A stretch of DNA of 64,000 bases, taken from positions 434,001 to 498,000 of the forward strand of contig CAVSGZ010000008.1 of NCBI GenBank assembly GCA_963727765.1, in the 5' to 3' direction. This DNA is from FEN-299 sp963727765 (GTDB lineage Bacteria > Acidobacteriota > Vicinamibacteria > Vicinamibacterales > Fen-181). This document shows, piece by piece, positions 1 through 17,643 of the stretch. The position numbers were made by a program, and so were the translations under genes. A model generated the notes under the pieces. That model was not told the DNA's origin. It saw only the letters and a program-made list of their open reading frames with translations, and searched no databases. The first letter of the stretch is position 1. Every line of letters starts with the position of its first letter.

Positions 1-1
1 G

Positions 2-340
2 TCGGTCGGCCGCCTCGGCAAGGTGCTCGGCCCGCGCGGCCTGATGCCCAACCCGAAGACCGGCACCGTCACCTTCGACATCGGCAAGGCCGTCCGTGAG
101 ATCAAGGCCGGCAAGGTGGAGTTCCGCGTCGACAAAACCGGGATCGTCCACGCGCCGGTCGGCAAGGCTTCGTTCCCGACCCAGAACCTGCTGCAGAACG
201 CCCACGCGCTCGTCGAGGCGATTGTGAAGGCGAAGCCCGCGGCGGCCAAGGGCAAGTACCTCAAGAGCCTCGTGCTGTCCACGACGATGGGCCCGGCGAT
301 CAAGATCGACACGGCCACCGTGGACGTCGCGAAGAAGTAG
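2..340 (+). CDS. rplA: 50S ribosomal protein L1, C-terminal part (gene runs off the left edge)
   Basis: The reading frame is open from base 2 and ends at the TAG at 338-340, so only the last 112 residues or so are present. L1 forms the L1 stalk of the large subunit next to the E site and, in many bacteria, represses its own operon. The visible part begins in the signature GRLGKVLGPRGLMPNPKTG loop and continues through the usual KAGKVEFRVDKTGIVH and C-terminal regions. An apparent internal start at GTG 23 is not the real start because the L1 signature extends upstream of it. It is followed 19 bp later by rplJ, the normal L1-L10 order. Confidence 0.97.
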   Translation, partial: SVGRLGKVLGPRGLMPNPKTGTVTFDIGKAVREIKAGKVEFRVDKTGIVHAPVGKASFPTQNLLQNAHALVEAIVKAKPAAAKGKYLKSLVLSTTMGPAIKIDTATVDVAKK

Positions 341-359
341 GGAAGAAGGTGCAGCAGTC

Positions 360-887
360 ATGGCGTTGACGAGAAGCGAGAAGACGGAAACGCTCGAGCA
401 GGTCGCGGCGGCGCTCCAGGGCGTCGACACGGCGATCCTGTTCGACTACAAGGGCCTCAACGTGCCTCAGGTGACCGAGCTGCGGCGTCAGGTCCGCGCG
501 GCCAAGGGGCACTACCGGGTTGTCAAGAACACGCTCGCCCGCCGTGTCCTCAAGGGCACGCCGTTCGAGCCGCTGAGCGAGTTCTTCCAGGGGACGACGG
601 CCATCGCCTACACGGGCACCGACCCGGTGGCGCTGGCCAAGACGCTGACGACGTTCGCGAAGACGGCGCCGCAGCTGACCATCAAGGCGGCCGTGGTGCA
701 GGGGCGGACGATCCAGGCCGCCGAGGTGTCGGAGCTGGCCCAGCTTCCGGGCAAGCCGGAGCTGTACGCCAAGCTGCTCTTCCTCCTCAACGCGCCGATG
801 GTCCGTCTGGTCACCGTCCTCAACGCGGCGCCGCAGGGGCTGCTGAACGTGCTCGCGCAGGCGGAGAAGAAGAAGGGCGACGCATAG
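360..887 (+). CDS. rplJ: 50S ribosomal protein L10
   Basis: L10 is the base of the ribosomal stalk; its C-terminal helix holds L7/L12 dimers. The 175-residue product has the YKGL motif near residues 30-33, the KNTLARR segment near 56 and a Lys-rich C-terminus after the stalk helix, all normal for the family. The ATG at 360 is preceded by a GGAAGAAGG ribosome-binding site. Only 19 bp separate it from rplA, so there is no room for a separate L10 leader RNA here; any autoregulatory leader would have to lie upstream of rplA, outside the window. Confidence 0.97.
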   Translation: MALTRSEKTETLEQVAAALQGVDTAILFDYKGLNVPQVTELRRQVRAAKGHYRVVKNTLARRVLKGTPFEPLSEFFQGTTAIAYTGTDPVALAKTLTTFAKTAPQLTIKAAVVQGRTIQAAEVSELAQLPGKPELYAKLLFLLNAPMVRLVTVLNAAPQGLLNVLAQAEKKKGDA

Positions 888-920
888 ACCTTGGCGGGTC
901 CCACGACCTGTCCTACACCC

Positions 921-967
921 GCAGGGCCGGCGGCCCTGCACCCGTAGGGCGGACCACCGGGTCCGCC
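921..967. repeat. Two REP-like palindromes between rplJ and rplL
   Basis: GCAGGGCCG at 921-929 pairs with CGGCCCTGC at 931-939, and GGCGGACC at 948-955 pairs with GGTCCGCC at 960-967. The second palindrome has the same shape as GGCGGGCCC/GGGCCCGCC at 19339-19358 between rplV and rpsC, so this is a dispersed family. Neither stem is followed by a T run, so they are more likely mRNA-stabilising or REP-type elements than terminators. Confidence 0.7.
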
Positions 968-998
968 AATGCGGCTTTCATGAGCTAGGAGAACTGAC

Positions 999-1385
999 AT
1001 GTCGGAACTGAACCAGCAGCAGGTGGTCGATTACATCAAGGGCATCAGCGTGCTCGAGCTCTCGCAGCTCGTGAAGGCGCTCGAAACCGAACTCGGCGTG
1101 TCGGCGGCGGCGGCGATGCCCATGGCGATGCCGGCGGGCGGCGGTGCGGCGGCGGCGGCCCCGGTCGAGGAGAAGACCGAGTTCAACGTCATCCTCACCG
1201 AGGTGGGCGACAAGAAGATCAACGTCATCAAGGTCGTCCGCGAGGTCACCAGCCTCGGGCTGAAGGAAGCCAAGGACCTGGTCGAGGGCGCGCCGAAGCC
1301 GATCAAGGAAGGCGTGCCGAAGGACGAGGCCGAGTCGATCAGGAAGAAGTTCGAAGAGGTCGGGGCCAAGGTCGACATCAAGTAG
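999..1385 (+). CDS. rplL: 50S ribosomal protein L7/L12
   Basis: L7/L12 is the multicopy acidic stalk protein that recruits EF-Tu, EF-G and other translational GTPases. The product has 128 residues: an N-terminal dimerisation domain, an Ala/Gly/Pro-rich hinge around residues 30-58, and the C-terminal factor-binding domain with the KINVIKVVRE and LGLKEAKDLVEGAPK motifs. The ATG at 999 follows an AGGAGAACTGAC Shine-Dalgarno region. It sits in the conserved L10-L12-rpoB order and is followed by a 199-bp gap that holds an attenuator-like hairpin. Confidence 0.98.
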   Translation: MSELNQQQVVDYIKGISVLELSQLVKALETELGVSAAAAMPMAMPAGGGAAAAAPVEEKTEFNVILTEVGDKKINVIKVVREVTSLGLKEAKDLVEGAPKPIKEGVPKDEAESIRKKFEEVGAKVDIK

Positions 1386-1499
1386 GGGCGGACGCCGGGT
1401 CCGACCATACGTCGGCCGGGGGATGGGCGGTGCGCCCGCTCCTCCGGCCGGACAAACGCGAGCCTTCTGCCGCAGGAGGGCCGCGTCCCCGAACGAGCG

Positions 1500-1570
1500 G
1501 CTTCGGGCCAGCGCAAGCGGCCCGAAGCGCGGCCATCCGTCGCGTCCCGCCCACGCGGGACGCTGCTTTT
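1500..1570 (+). terminator. Attenuator-like hairpins in the rplL-rpoB gap
   Basis: The gap from 1386 to 1584 holds two perfect stems. GCTTCGGGCC (1500-1509) pairs with GGCCCGAAGC (1519-1528). GCGTCCCGC (1542-1550) pairs with GCGGGACGC (1555-1563) over a 4-base loop and is followed by TGCTTTT (1564-1570). The second looks like a weak intrinsic terminator 14 bp before the rpoB start. E. coli has a partial terminator in the same place that lowers rpoBC transcription relative to the ribosomal genes; the same role here is inference. Confidence 0.55.
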
Positions 1571-1584
1571 GAGACCTGCACAGG

Positions 1585-5883
<4,299 letters not shown>

Positions 5884-5949
5884 GACCAGGGAACCCGGCG
5901 ACGCGGGGGCGGGCCAGGCCTGCCTCCGCCGGAACATAGAAGAAGGCAC

Positions 5950-10165
<4,216 letters not shown>

Positions 10166-10190
10166 GGCACGACGTTCGGCGTGACGATCG

Positions 10191-10230
10191 ACGGGCGGGG
10201 TTGCCGGCAGCCCCGCCCGTTCTGTTTCTC
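10191..10230 (+). terminator. Rho-independent terminator after rpoBC
   Basis: ACGGGCGGGG (10191-10200) and CCCCGCCCGT (10211-10220) form a perfect 10-bp GC-rich stem with a 10-base loop, followed by the T-rich TCTGTTTCTC. It lies 25 bp after the frame-corrected rpoC stop and closes the rplJL-rpoBC transcription unit. Confidence 0.85.
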
Positions 10231-10246
10231 GGGCCGGACTCCGGCC

Positions 10247-10367
10247 GGGACTCAGGAATCAGGAGTCGGGATTCAGGAGATTGGCCGGCCTCCGGCGTGA
10301 GCTATGATCGGCGTGACGGACGTAACGTCCCTGAATCCTGATTCCCGAATCCTGATTCCCGAATCCC
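10247..10367. repeat. Mirrored heptad element, locus A (RGGANTC family)
   Basis: The left arm has heptads GGGACTC, AGGAATC, AGGAGTC, GGGATTC from 10247 to 10274, plus a partial fifth. The right arm has GAATCCT, GATTCCC, GAATCCT, GATTCCC, GAATCCC from 10333 to 10367. The right arm is the reverse complement of the left in unit and phase. The 50-base centre contains a promoter-like sequence, and the right arm ends 4 bases before the start codon of the thioesterase gene. The same architecture with other units recurs through the window. Confidence 0.85.
10281..10308 (+). promoter_or_regulatory. Candidate sigma-70-type promoter inside repeat locus A
   Basis: TTGGCC at 10281-10286 and TATGAT at 10303-10308 are 16 bp apart. 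They lie between the two arms of the heptad element, downstream of the rpoC terminator and upstream of the thioesterase gene, so the transcript would begin just before the right arm. This is judged by consensus only. Confidence 0.4.
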
Positions 10368-10371
10368 GCCC

Positions 10372-10881
10372 ATGCAGCACCGCGTCCTCCGCAAGCAAGC
10401 CAACTCCAAGATGTGCCTGGTCTGCGGCCTGACCAACGCCGCCGGCATCCAGGCGTCGTTCTACGACCTCGAGAACGGCCAGACCGCGGGCCTCTTCACC
10501 GCCCGCGACGAGCATCAGAGCTATCCAGGCCGGCTGCACGGCGGCCTGGTCACGGCGATGCTCGACGAGGCGATTGGCCGGGCGGTGATGGCGTCGGTCG
10601 GCAACGAGCTGTGGGGCGTGACGGCCGAATTCACGACCCGGTTCAAGAGGCCGGTGCCGCTCGGCGTCGAGTTGCGCGTGGTCGGACGCGTGGTCAAGCA
10701 GGAAGGGCGGGTGTACGAGGGCTCGGGGGAGATCCTGCTGCCGGATGGGGAAGTCGCGGCCTCGGGTGTCGGCCGCTACGTGATGCTCCCGCTCGATCGG
10801 ATCGCGGAATTCGAGGCCGGGGACCAGGAGTGGGGTGTCGTCCCGCTGGCGACCGACCCGGTCGAATTTCCGCTGCCGTGA
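10372..10881 (+). CDS. Hotdog-fold thioesterase, PaaI/YbgC-like
   Basis: The product has 169 residues. The central part has the hotdog-fold thioesterase pattern HGGLVTAMLDEAIGRA, followed by beta strands of the type TAEFTTRFKRPVPLG, typical of acyl-CoA thioesterases of the 4HBT/PaaI superfamily. These cleave the thioester bond of acyl-CoA; the substrate cannot be told. A CLVCG motif near residue 15 is an unusual N-terminal feature seen in some relatives. It is a single-gene unit between the rpoC terminator and the str operon promoter. The start at ATG 10372 directly follows the right heptad arm and has no clear Shine-Dalgarno; the initiation context is therefore odd. Confidence 0.8.
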   Translation: MQHRVLRKQANSKMCLVCGLTNAAGIQASFYDLENGQTAGLFTARDEHQSYPGRLHGGLVTAMLDEAIGRAVMASVGNELWGVTAEFTTRFKRPVPLGVELRVVGRVVKQEGRVYEGSGEILLPDGEVAASGVGRYVMLPLDRIAEFEAGDQEWGVVPLATDPVEFPLP

Positions 10882-10901
10882 GGGCGCTTCCGGCGAGCCT
10901 C

Positions 10902-10931
10902 TTGCATTGACCAGGGAGAGAATGGTATATT
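10902..10931 (+). promoter_or_regulatory. Candidate promoter of the str-S10-spc-alpha run
   Basis: TTGCAT at 10902-10907 and TATATT at 10926-10931 are separated by 18 bp, and the -10 box is preceded by TGG (extended -10). It is the best promoter-like sequence in the 421-bp gap before rpsL and one of the few AT-rich spots there. A start around 10938 would give a leader of about 365 bases. Confidence 0.5.
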
Positions 10932-11302
10932 CGTCAGGTTCTCCGGCACTAGGAAACCCTATCTAGTGTCTGGACCGCGCGAAGCGGGCGAGCACGGGCA
11001 GCCATCGCGGTGTGCCGTGTGCCCCTTCCACTCGAGGTTCCTGCCGTTCCGAAGACGGCGAAGCCTGCGGCGAGTCAAACAATTTCTATAGGGTAACCGT
11101 TCCGGGTGCCAAGCGCCGGCAGCCACACGCCGGCAGCCGCTTCTAGGCCCGGGACAACGTTAGGCCAGCCTCGCCAAAGCGCGCCGACGCCTGAGAAGGC
11201 GAAAGCGAGTGAAGGCGGGGAGGCCGTTCTCGTTGGGGGAACGCGGGCAGGCCGCCCGCGCGCCGCGAGACGCGGCGGCGTTTCCCCGAGGACGGAGTGA
11301 TC
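10932..11302 (+). other. Long untranslated leader ahead of rpsL
   Basis: No convincing gene is present. It contains several possible stems: CACTAG/CTAGTG around 10948-10969, a GC-rich pairing of GCACGGGCA with TGCCGTGTGC around 10993-11023, CCGTTC/GACGG near 11043, and the direct repeat GCCGGCAGCC twice around 11114-11139. Its length and pairing potential suggest a structured leader, possibly a ribosomal-protein binding site for the str operon. I cannot match it to a named RNA family. Confidence 0.35.
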
Positions 11303-11677
11303 GTGCCGACTATCAGCCAGCTGGTTCGCAAGGGCCGCGCGCAGATCGCGGTGAAGACCAAGAGCCCGGCGCTGCAGGACAACCCGCAGAAGCGCGGGGT
11401 CTGCGTGCGCGTGTTCACCCAGACGCCCAAGAAGCCGAACTCGGCCCTCCGCAAGGTGGCCCGCGTCCGGCTCACCAACGGGATCGAGGTCACGACCTAC
11501 ATCCCGGGCGTCGGGCACAACCTGCAGGAGCACTCGCTGGTGCTCATCCGCGGCGGCCGCGTCAAGGACCTGCCGGGGGTGCGCTACCACGTGGTGCGCG
11601 GTACGCTCGACGCCGTCGGCGTCCAGGGCCGCAAGCAGGGCCGGTCGAAGTACGGGGCCAAGCGGCCGAAGGCGTAG
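11303..11677 (+). CDS. rpsL: 30S ribosomal protein S12
   Basis: S12 lies at the decoding centre. The 124-residue protein starts at GTG 11303 (VPTISQLVR, read as Met) after GGACGGAG; an upstream in-frame GTG at 11297 would add two residues and lies inside the ribosome-binding site. The streptomycin-relevant loops TPKKPNSALRK and PGVGHNLQEHS are of the wild-type, drug-sensitive form. It is first gene of the str operon, with rpsG 13 bp downstream. Confidence 0.98.
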   Translation: MPTISQLVRKGRAQIAVKTKSPALQDNPQKRGVCVRVFTQTPKKPNSALRKVARVRLTNGIEVTTYIPGVGHNLQEHSLVLIRGGRVKDLPGVRYHVVRGTLDAVGVQGRKQGRSKYGAKRPKA

Positions 11678-11690
11678 ACGGGAGAGCCAT

Positions 11691-12164
11691 ATGCCACGCA
11701 GACGAGAGATTGCCAAGCGGGAAATCGCGCCGGACCCCGTCTACAGCAGCGCGCTTGTGACCAAGTTCGTCAACACCGTCATGAACGCCGGCAAGCGGAG
11801 CACGGCCGAGCAGATCCTCTACCGCAGCTTCGACATCATCAAGGAACGCACGGGCGACGACCCCCTCAAGGTGTTCAAGAAGGCGGTCGACAACGTCAAG
11901 CCGAGCCTCGAGGTGAAATCGCGGCGCGTGGGCGGGTCCAACTACCAGGTGCCGATCGAGGTCAACCCCAACCGGCGGCTCTCGCTGAGCATCCGCTGGC
12001 TGGTCGGCTACGCGCGCTCGCGCGGCGACGGCAAGACGATGGAAGAAAAGCTGGCCAACGAGTTCATGGATGCGGCCAACCTGCGTGGCGGCGCGGTCAA
12101 GAAGCGCGAGGACACGCACCGGATGGCCGAGGCCAACAAGGCGTTCGCGCACTATCGCTGGTAG
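11691..12164 (+). CDS. rpsG: 30S ribosomal protein S7
   Basis: S7 nucleates assembly of the 30S head and contacts the E-site tRNA; in E. coli it also represses the str operon. The product has the normal length of 157 residues and starts MPRRREIAKREI, with the conserved FVNTVMNAGKRSTAE and RSRGDGKTMEEKLANE segments. The ATG at 11691 follows GGGAGAG. Its TAG (12162-12164) lies 8 bp before the likely fusA start. Confidence 0.98.
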   Translation: MPRRREIAKREIAPDPVYSSALVTKFVNTVMNAGKRSTAEQILYRSFDIIKERTGDDPLKVFKKAVDNVKPSLEVKSRRVGGSNYQVPIEVNPNRRLSLSIRWLVGYARSRGDGKTMEEKLANEFMDAANLRGGAVKKREDTHRMAEANKAFAHYRW

Positions 12165-12172
12165 TGGTTCCG

Positions 12173-14278
12173 ATGCCCCGTTCAGTCCCGCTCGATCGCA
12201 CTCGGAATATCGGCATCATGGCCCACATCGATGCCGGGAAGACCACCACCACGGAACGGATCCTGTTCTACACCGGGATTACGTACAAGATTGGTGAGGT
12301 CCACGAGGGCACGGCGGTCATGGACTGGATGGAGCAGGAGCAGGAGCGGGGGATCACGATCACCTCCGCCGCCACCACCTGCCTCTGGCGCGACCACCGC
12401 ATCAACATCATCGACACACCCGGCCACGTCGACTTCACCGCCGAGGTGGAGCGCTCGCTGCGCGTCCTCGACGGCGCTGTGGCGGTCTTCGACGCGGTCT
12501 CGGGCGTCGAGCCGCAGTCGGAGACGGTCTGGCGCCAGGCCGACAAGTACCGCGTGCCGCGCATCTGCTTCGTCAACAAGATGGACCGCGTCGGCGCCGA
12601 CTTCCGCGCCACGCTGGAGCAGATCGAGCGGAAGCTGCAGGCCAACCCGGTCGCCATCCAGCTGCCGATTGGGTCCGAGGAGCACTTCGCCGGCGTCATC
12701 GACCTCATCGGGATGCGGGCCATCCGCTACAAGGACGAGACGCTCGGCGCCGAGTACCTCGTCGACGAGATCCCCGCCGACCTGGTCGAAGAGGCGCGGC
12801 ACTACCGCGAGATCCTCGTCGAGAAGGCCACCGAGGCCGACGACGCGCTGCTCGAGAAGTACGTGGCGGGCGAGACGATCAGCGAGGACGAGCTTCGCGC
12901 CGCCATCCGCAGGCGCACCGTCCGGTCGGTCCGCCACGAGAAGCGGCCGTTCGTGCCGGTCATCTGCGGCTCGGCCTTCAAGAACAAGGGCGTCCAGCCG
13001 CTGCTCGACGCGGTGGTGGATTTCCTGCCGTCGCCGGTCGACATTCCCCCGGTCGTGGGGCTCGACCCGCGCAAGGCGGAGGAAACGCACGTCGAGCGCC
13101 CCGCGGCCGACGATGCGCCGTTCTCCGCGCTGGCCTTCAAGATCATGACCGACCCGTTCGTCGGCCAGCTCGCCTTCATCCGCGTGTACTCGGGCGTGAT
13201 GGCGTCGGGCTCCACGGTCTTCAACGCGACCCGCGGCAGGAGCGAGCGCGTCGGCCGTCTGCTCAAGATGCACGCCAACAAGCGCGAGGAGATCAAGGAA
13301 GTCTACGCGGGTGACATCGCCGCCGCCGTCGGCCTGCGCAGCGTCACCACCGGCGACACGATCTGCGAGGAGAAGCGCCCCGTCGTCCTCGAGTCGATGG
13401 TGTTCCCCGAGCCGGTCATCACGCTGGCGATCGAGCCGCGGACCAAGGCGGACCAGGAGAAGCTCGGCCAGGGCCTCGGCAAGCTGCAGGCCGAGGACCC
13501 GACCTTCCGCGTGCGGACCGACGCCGACACCGGCCAGGTCGTCATCAGCGGAATGGGCGAGCTACACCTCGAGATCATCGTCGATCGCCTGAAGCGCGAG
13601 TTCGGCGTCGAGGCCAGCGTGGGCCGCCCGCAGGTCGCCTACAAGGAGACCCTCACGCAGCCGGCGCAGGCCGAGGGCCGCTACATCCGCCAGACCGGCG
13701 GCCACGGCCAGTACGGCCACGTCAAGATCCGCCTCGCGCCGCGCAAGGCGGGCGAGGGGTTCGAGTTCAACAACGAAATCGTCGGCGGCGCGATCCCCCG
13801 CGAGTTCATCAAACCGGTCGAGGAGGGGATCCGCGAGGCCCTCTCCACCGGTGTACTGGCCGGTTACCCGGTCGACGACGTGTCGATCACGCTCTACGAC
13901 GGATCGTCCCACGACGTGGACTCGTCGGAACTGGCGTTCAAGATCGCCGGGTCAATGGCGTTCAAGGAAGCCGCCCGGCGCGCGGGCCCCGTCCTGCTCG
14001 AGCCGGTGATGAAGGTCGAGGTGGTGGTGCCCGAGGAGTACATGGGCGACATCATGGGCGACCTGAGCGCCCGCCGCGGCCGCATCGTCTCGATGGAGGC
14101 GCGGGGCGGGACGCAGATCGTCAACGCACGGGTGCCGCTGTCGGAGATGTTCGGGTACGCCACCGATCTGCGGTCGCGCACCCAGGGCCGCGCAACCTAC
14201 ACGATGCACTTCGAACGATACGAGCAGGCGCCCCAGAACGTGAGCGAAGAGGTCGTCGCGCGCATTCAGGGCAAGTGA
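12173..14278 (+). CDS. fusA: Elongation factor G
   Basis: EF-G drives translocation of tRNA and mRNA on the ribosome using GTP. The 701-residue protein has G1 AHIDAGKT at residues 17-24, the DTPGHVDF G3 motif, NKMDR G4 motif, and full domains II-V ending near ERYEQAPQNVSEEV. I choose ATG 12173 (MPRSVPLDRTRNIGIMAHID, the canonical EF-G start) rather than GTG 12164, which overlaps the rpsG stop codon. This is the housekeeping EF-G in the str operon; a divergent second EF-G is encoded at 33194-35284. Confidence 0.97.
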   Translation: MPRSVPLDRTRNIGIMAHIDAGKTTTTERILFYTGITYKIGEVHEGTAVMDWMEQEQERGITITSAATTCLWRDHRINIIDTPGHVDFTAEVERSLRVLDGAVAVFDAVSGVEPQSETVWRQADKYRVPRICFVNKMDRVGADFRATLEQIERKLQANPVAIQLPIGSEEHFAGVIDLIGMRAIRYKDETLGAEYLVDEIPADLVEEARHYREILVEKATEADDALLEKYVAGETISEDELRAAIRRRTVRSVRHEKRPFVPVICGSAFKNKGVQPLLDAVVDFLPSPVDIPPVVGLDPRKAEETHVERPAADDAPFSALAFKIMTDPFVGQLAFIRVYSGVMASGSTVFNATRGRSERVGRLLKMHANKREEIKEVYAGDIAAAVGLRSVTTGDTICEEKRPVVLESMVFPEPVITLAIEPRTKADQEKLGQGLGKLQAEDPTFRVRTDADTGQVVISGMGELHLEIIVDRLKREFGVEASVGRPQVAYKETLTQPAQAEGRYIRQTGGHGQYGHVKIRLAPRKAGEGFEFNNEIVGGAIPREFIKPVEEGIREALSTGVLAGYPVDDVSITLYDGSSHDVDSSELAFKIAGSMAFKEAARRAGPVLLEPVMKVEVVVPEEYMGDIMGDLSARRGRIVSMEARGGTQIVNARVPLSEMFGYATDLRSRTQGRATYTMHFERYEQAPQNVSEEVVARIQGK

Positions 14279-14294
14279 CCGGAGACATAGAGCC

Positions 14295-15495
<1,201 letters not shown>

Positions 15496-15500
15496 TCCGA

Positions 15501-15554
15501 AGGATTCAGGAATCGGGATTCAGGGACAGCCCTGACTCCTGAATCCTGATTGCG
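15501..15554. repeat. Mirrored heptad element, locus B (RGGANTC family)
   Basis: Left heptads AGGATTC, AGGAATC, GGGATTC run from 15501 to 15521, the apex AGGGACAGCCCT is at 15522-15533, and the right heptads GACTCCT, GAATCCT, GATTGCG run to 15554. It can fold into a stem of about 25 bp with a tiny loop, 5 bases after the tuf stop codon. It has no T run. Confidence 0.85.
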
Positions 15555-15575
15555 AGCGGAAGCGAGCGAGTGAGT

Positions 15576-15914
<339 letters not shown>

Positions 15915-15916
15915 CG

Positions 15917-16012
15917 AAGGATTCAGGAGTCGGGATTCGGGATTCGGCGGGATTGCAGGAACCGGGATTCGGCGTGATCGACTGAATCCTGAATCCTGGC
16001 TCCCGAATCCTG
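15917..16012. repeat. Mirrored heptad element, locus C (RGGANTC family)
   Basis: Left heptads AGGATTC, AGGAGTC, GGGATTC, GGGATTC run from 15917 to 15944. A degenerate centre holds further GGGATT copies. The right heptads GAATCCT, GAATCCT, GGCTCCC, GAATCCT run from 15983 to 16010. It fills almost the whole gap between rpsJ and rplC and ends 15 bases before the rplC start. Confidence 0.8.
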
Positions 16013-16027
16013 GCGCCGAGATTGACT

Positions 16028-16705
16028 ATGGTGACAGGAATCATCGGCAGGAAAGTCGGGATGACGCAGCTGTTCTCCGAGGACGGCACCGTTCGCCCCG
16101 TGACCGTGATCAAGGCGGGCCCGTGCGTCGTCGTGCAGGCGAAGGACGCCAAGCGCGACGGCTACGAGTCGGTGCAGCTCGGCCTGGTCGAGGACCGTCC
16201 CGCGAAGGTGACCAAGGCGCTGGCCGGGCACTACAAGAAGGCCGCCGTGCCGCCGACGCGCGTGCGCCGCGAGGTGAAGCTGGCCACGGGCGGCGAGGCG
16301 ATGAAGGCGGGCGACCAGGTGATGGTCTCGATCTTCAGCGCCGGTGACCGCGTGGACGTGATCGGTACCAGCCGCGGCATGGGGTTCCAGGGCGTCATCA
16401 AGCGCCACCACTTCCGCGGCGGCGCCGCCACCCACGGATCCATGTTCCACCGGGCGCCGGGGTCCATCGGCGCGTCGTCCTACCCGTCGCGCGTGGTCAA
16501 GGGGATGCGCGCCGCCGGCCACATGGGCGACGAGCGCGTGACGACCCGGAACCTGCGCGTGGAGCGGATCGACGCGGACAACCACCTGCTGATGGTGCGC
16601 GGCGCGGTGCCGGGCGCGGACGGCGGGTACCTGATCATCCGCAAGGCCATTGCGGCCAAGCCGGTGCGTGTGCCCCAGGTCGAGAAGCCGAAGGGCAAGA
16701 AGTAG
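16028..16705 (+). CDS. rplC: 50S ribosomal protein L3
   Basis: L3 is an early-assembly protein reaching towards the peptidyl transferase centre. It has 225 residues, starting MVTGIIGRKVGMTQLFSEDG at ATG 16028, with the long central loop carrying GMGFQGVIKRHHFRGG and the SIGASSYPSRVVKGMR segment. A TTG at 16022 would add only two residues. There is no good Shine-Dalgarno because the preceding bases belong to repeat locus C. rplD follows after 12 bp. Confidence 0.97.
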   Translation: MVTGIIGRKVGMTQLFSEDGTVRPVTVIKAGPCVVVQAKDAKRDGYESVQLGLVEDRPAKVTKALAGHYKKAAVPPTRVRREVKLATGGEAMKAGDQVMVSIFSAGDRVDVIGTSRGMGFQGVIKRHHFRGGAATHGSMFHRAPGSIGASSYPSRVVKGMRAAGHMGDERVTTRNLRVERIDADNHLLMVRGAVPGADGGYLIIRKAIAAKPVRVPQVEKPKGKK

Positions 16706-16717
16706 CGAGCGAGAGCC

Positions 16718-17338
16718 ATGAACCTGGACGTCGTCAACACTCAGAACGAGAAGGTCGGCACGCTCGAGGTGAGCGACGAGCTGTTCGGCGGGCGCATCAA
16801 GGGCCACTTGGTGTGGGAATCCGTCGTGCACGCCAACGCCGCCGATCGGCGCGGGACCCACATGACGAAGACCCGGGGCCTGGTCAGCGGCACGGGCAAG
16901 AAGCCGTGGCGCCAGAAGGGCACCGGACGGGCGCGCGTCGGCGAGGCGCGGAACCCGCTGTGGCGCAAGGGCGGCACGGTGTTCGGGCCGCAGCCGCGGA
17001 GCTACGACTACCGCGTGCCCCGGAAGGTCGAGCGCGGCGCCCTGATCGCGGCGCTGTCGGCGCGGCTGCAGGGCGGGACGCTGGTCGTGGTGGACCAGCT
17101 CGCGGCCGAGACGATCAAGACCAAGGCGGCCGCCGAGATGCTCAAGCGCCTGGGCGTGACCGGCAAGGGGCTGCTCGTCGACCTGAAGCTCGACGAGAAG
17201 CTGGTCCTCGCGGTTCGCAACCTCGACGGCGTGCGGTCCGTCGAATCGGGCCGGCTGACGGCCCGCGACCTGGCTGATGCCGGCCTGGTCGTGATGACCC
17301 GCGCGGCCCTCGAGCGGCTGCAGGAAGTGCTGGGGTAG
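16718..17338 (+). CDS. rplD: 50S ribosomal protein L4
   Basis: L4 lines the peptide exit tunnel with its long loop and in many bacteria autoregulates the S10 operon. The product has 206 residues with the tunnel loop KTRGLVSGTGKKPWRQKGTG and the GGTVFGPQPRSYDYRVPRK region. The ATG at 16718 follows GCGAGAGCC. Six bases separate its stop from rplW. Confidence 0.97.
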   Translation: MNLDVVNTQNEKVGTLEVSDELFGGRIKGHLVWESVVHANAADRRGTHMTKTRGLVSGTGKKPWRQKGTGRARVGEARNPLWRKGGTVFGPQPRSYDYRVPRKVERGALIAALSARLQGGTLVVVDQLAAETIKTKAAAEMLKRLGVTGKGLLVDLKLDEKLVLAVRNLDGVRSVESGRLTARDLADAGLVVMTRAALERLQEVLG

Positions 17339-17344
17339 CGAGCC

Positions 17345-17635
17345 ATGAAACTCACAGACGTCATCAGACGGCCCCTGATTACCGAGAAGACCACGATTCA
17401 GCGCGAGGACGGCCTGACGATCGTGTTCGAGGTGGCGGCCGGGGCGACCAAGGTCGAGGTCAAGCAGGCGATCGAGAAGCTGCTCGGGCCGAAGGTGGAG
17501 AGCGTGCGGACCACGCTTGTGCACGGGAAGGTGAAGCGGCAGGGCCGTTTCTCCGGGCGCCGTTCCGACTGGAAGAAGGCGTACGTGCGGCTCCGTGACG
17601 GCGAGAAGATGCCCGAGTTCCTGGAAGGGGCGTAA
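17345..17635 (+). CDS. rplW: 50S ribosomal protein L23
   Basis: L23 lies at the tunnel exit and is a docking point for trigger factor and SRP. The 96-residue protein has the family pattern RRPLITEKTT near the N-terminus, VEVKQAIEKLLGPKVESVRT in the middle and GRRSDWKKAYVRL at the end. The ATG at 17345 is preceded by GGGTAGCGAGCC. Confidence 0.97.
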   Translation: MKLTDVIRRPLITEKTTIQREDGLTIVFEVAAGATKVEVKQAIEKLLGPKVESVRTTLVHGKVKRQGRFSGRRSDWKKAYVRLRDGEKMPEFLEGA

Positions 17636-17643
17636 GGAGAGCC

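Noticed and set aside
341..359. L10 leader RNA before rplJ
   Set aside because: Only 19 bases lie between rplA and rplJ, too few for the known leader.
10247..10367. Heptad loci as CRISPR arrays
   Set aside because: Units are 7-8 bases, contiguous and without spacers, and the second half is inverted. No cas gene is present.
14275..14294. EF-Tu starting at GTG 14275 with N-terminus MTGDIEPWRKKNLIG
   Set aside because: The N-terminus has no family similarity, whereas ATG 14295 gives MAKEKFDR and, after removing one base, the canonical continuation.
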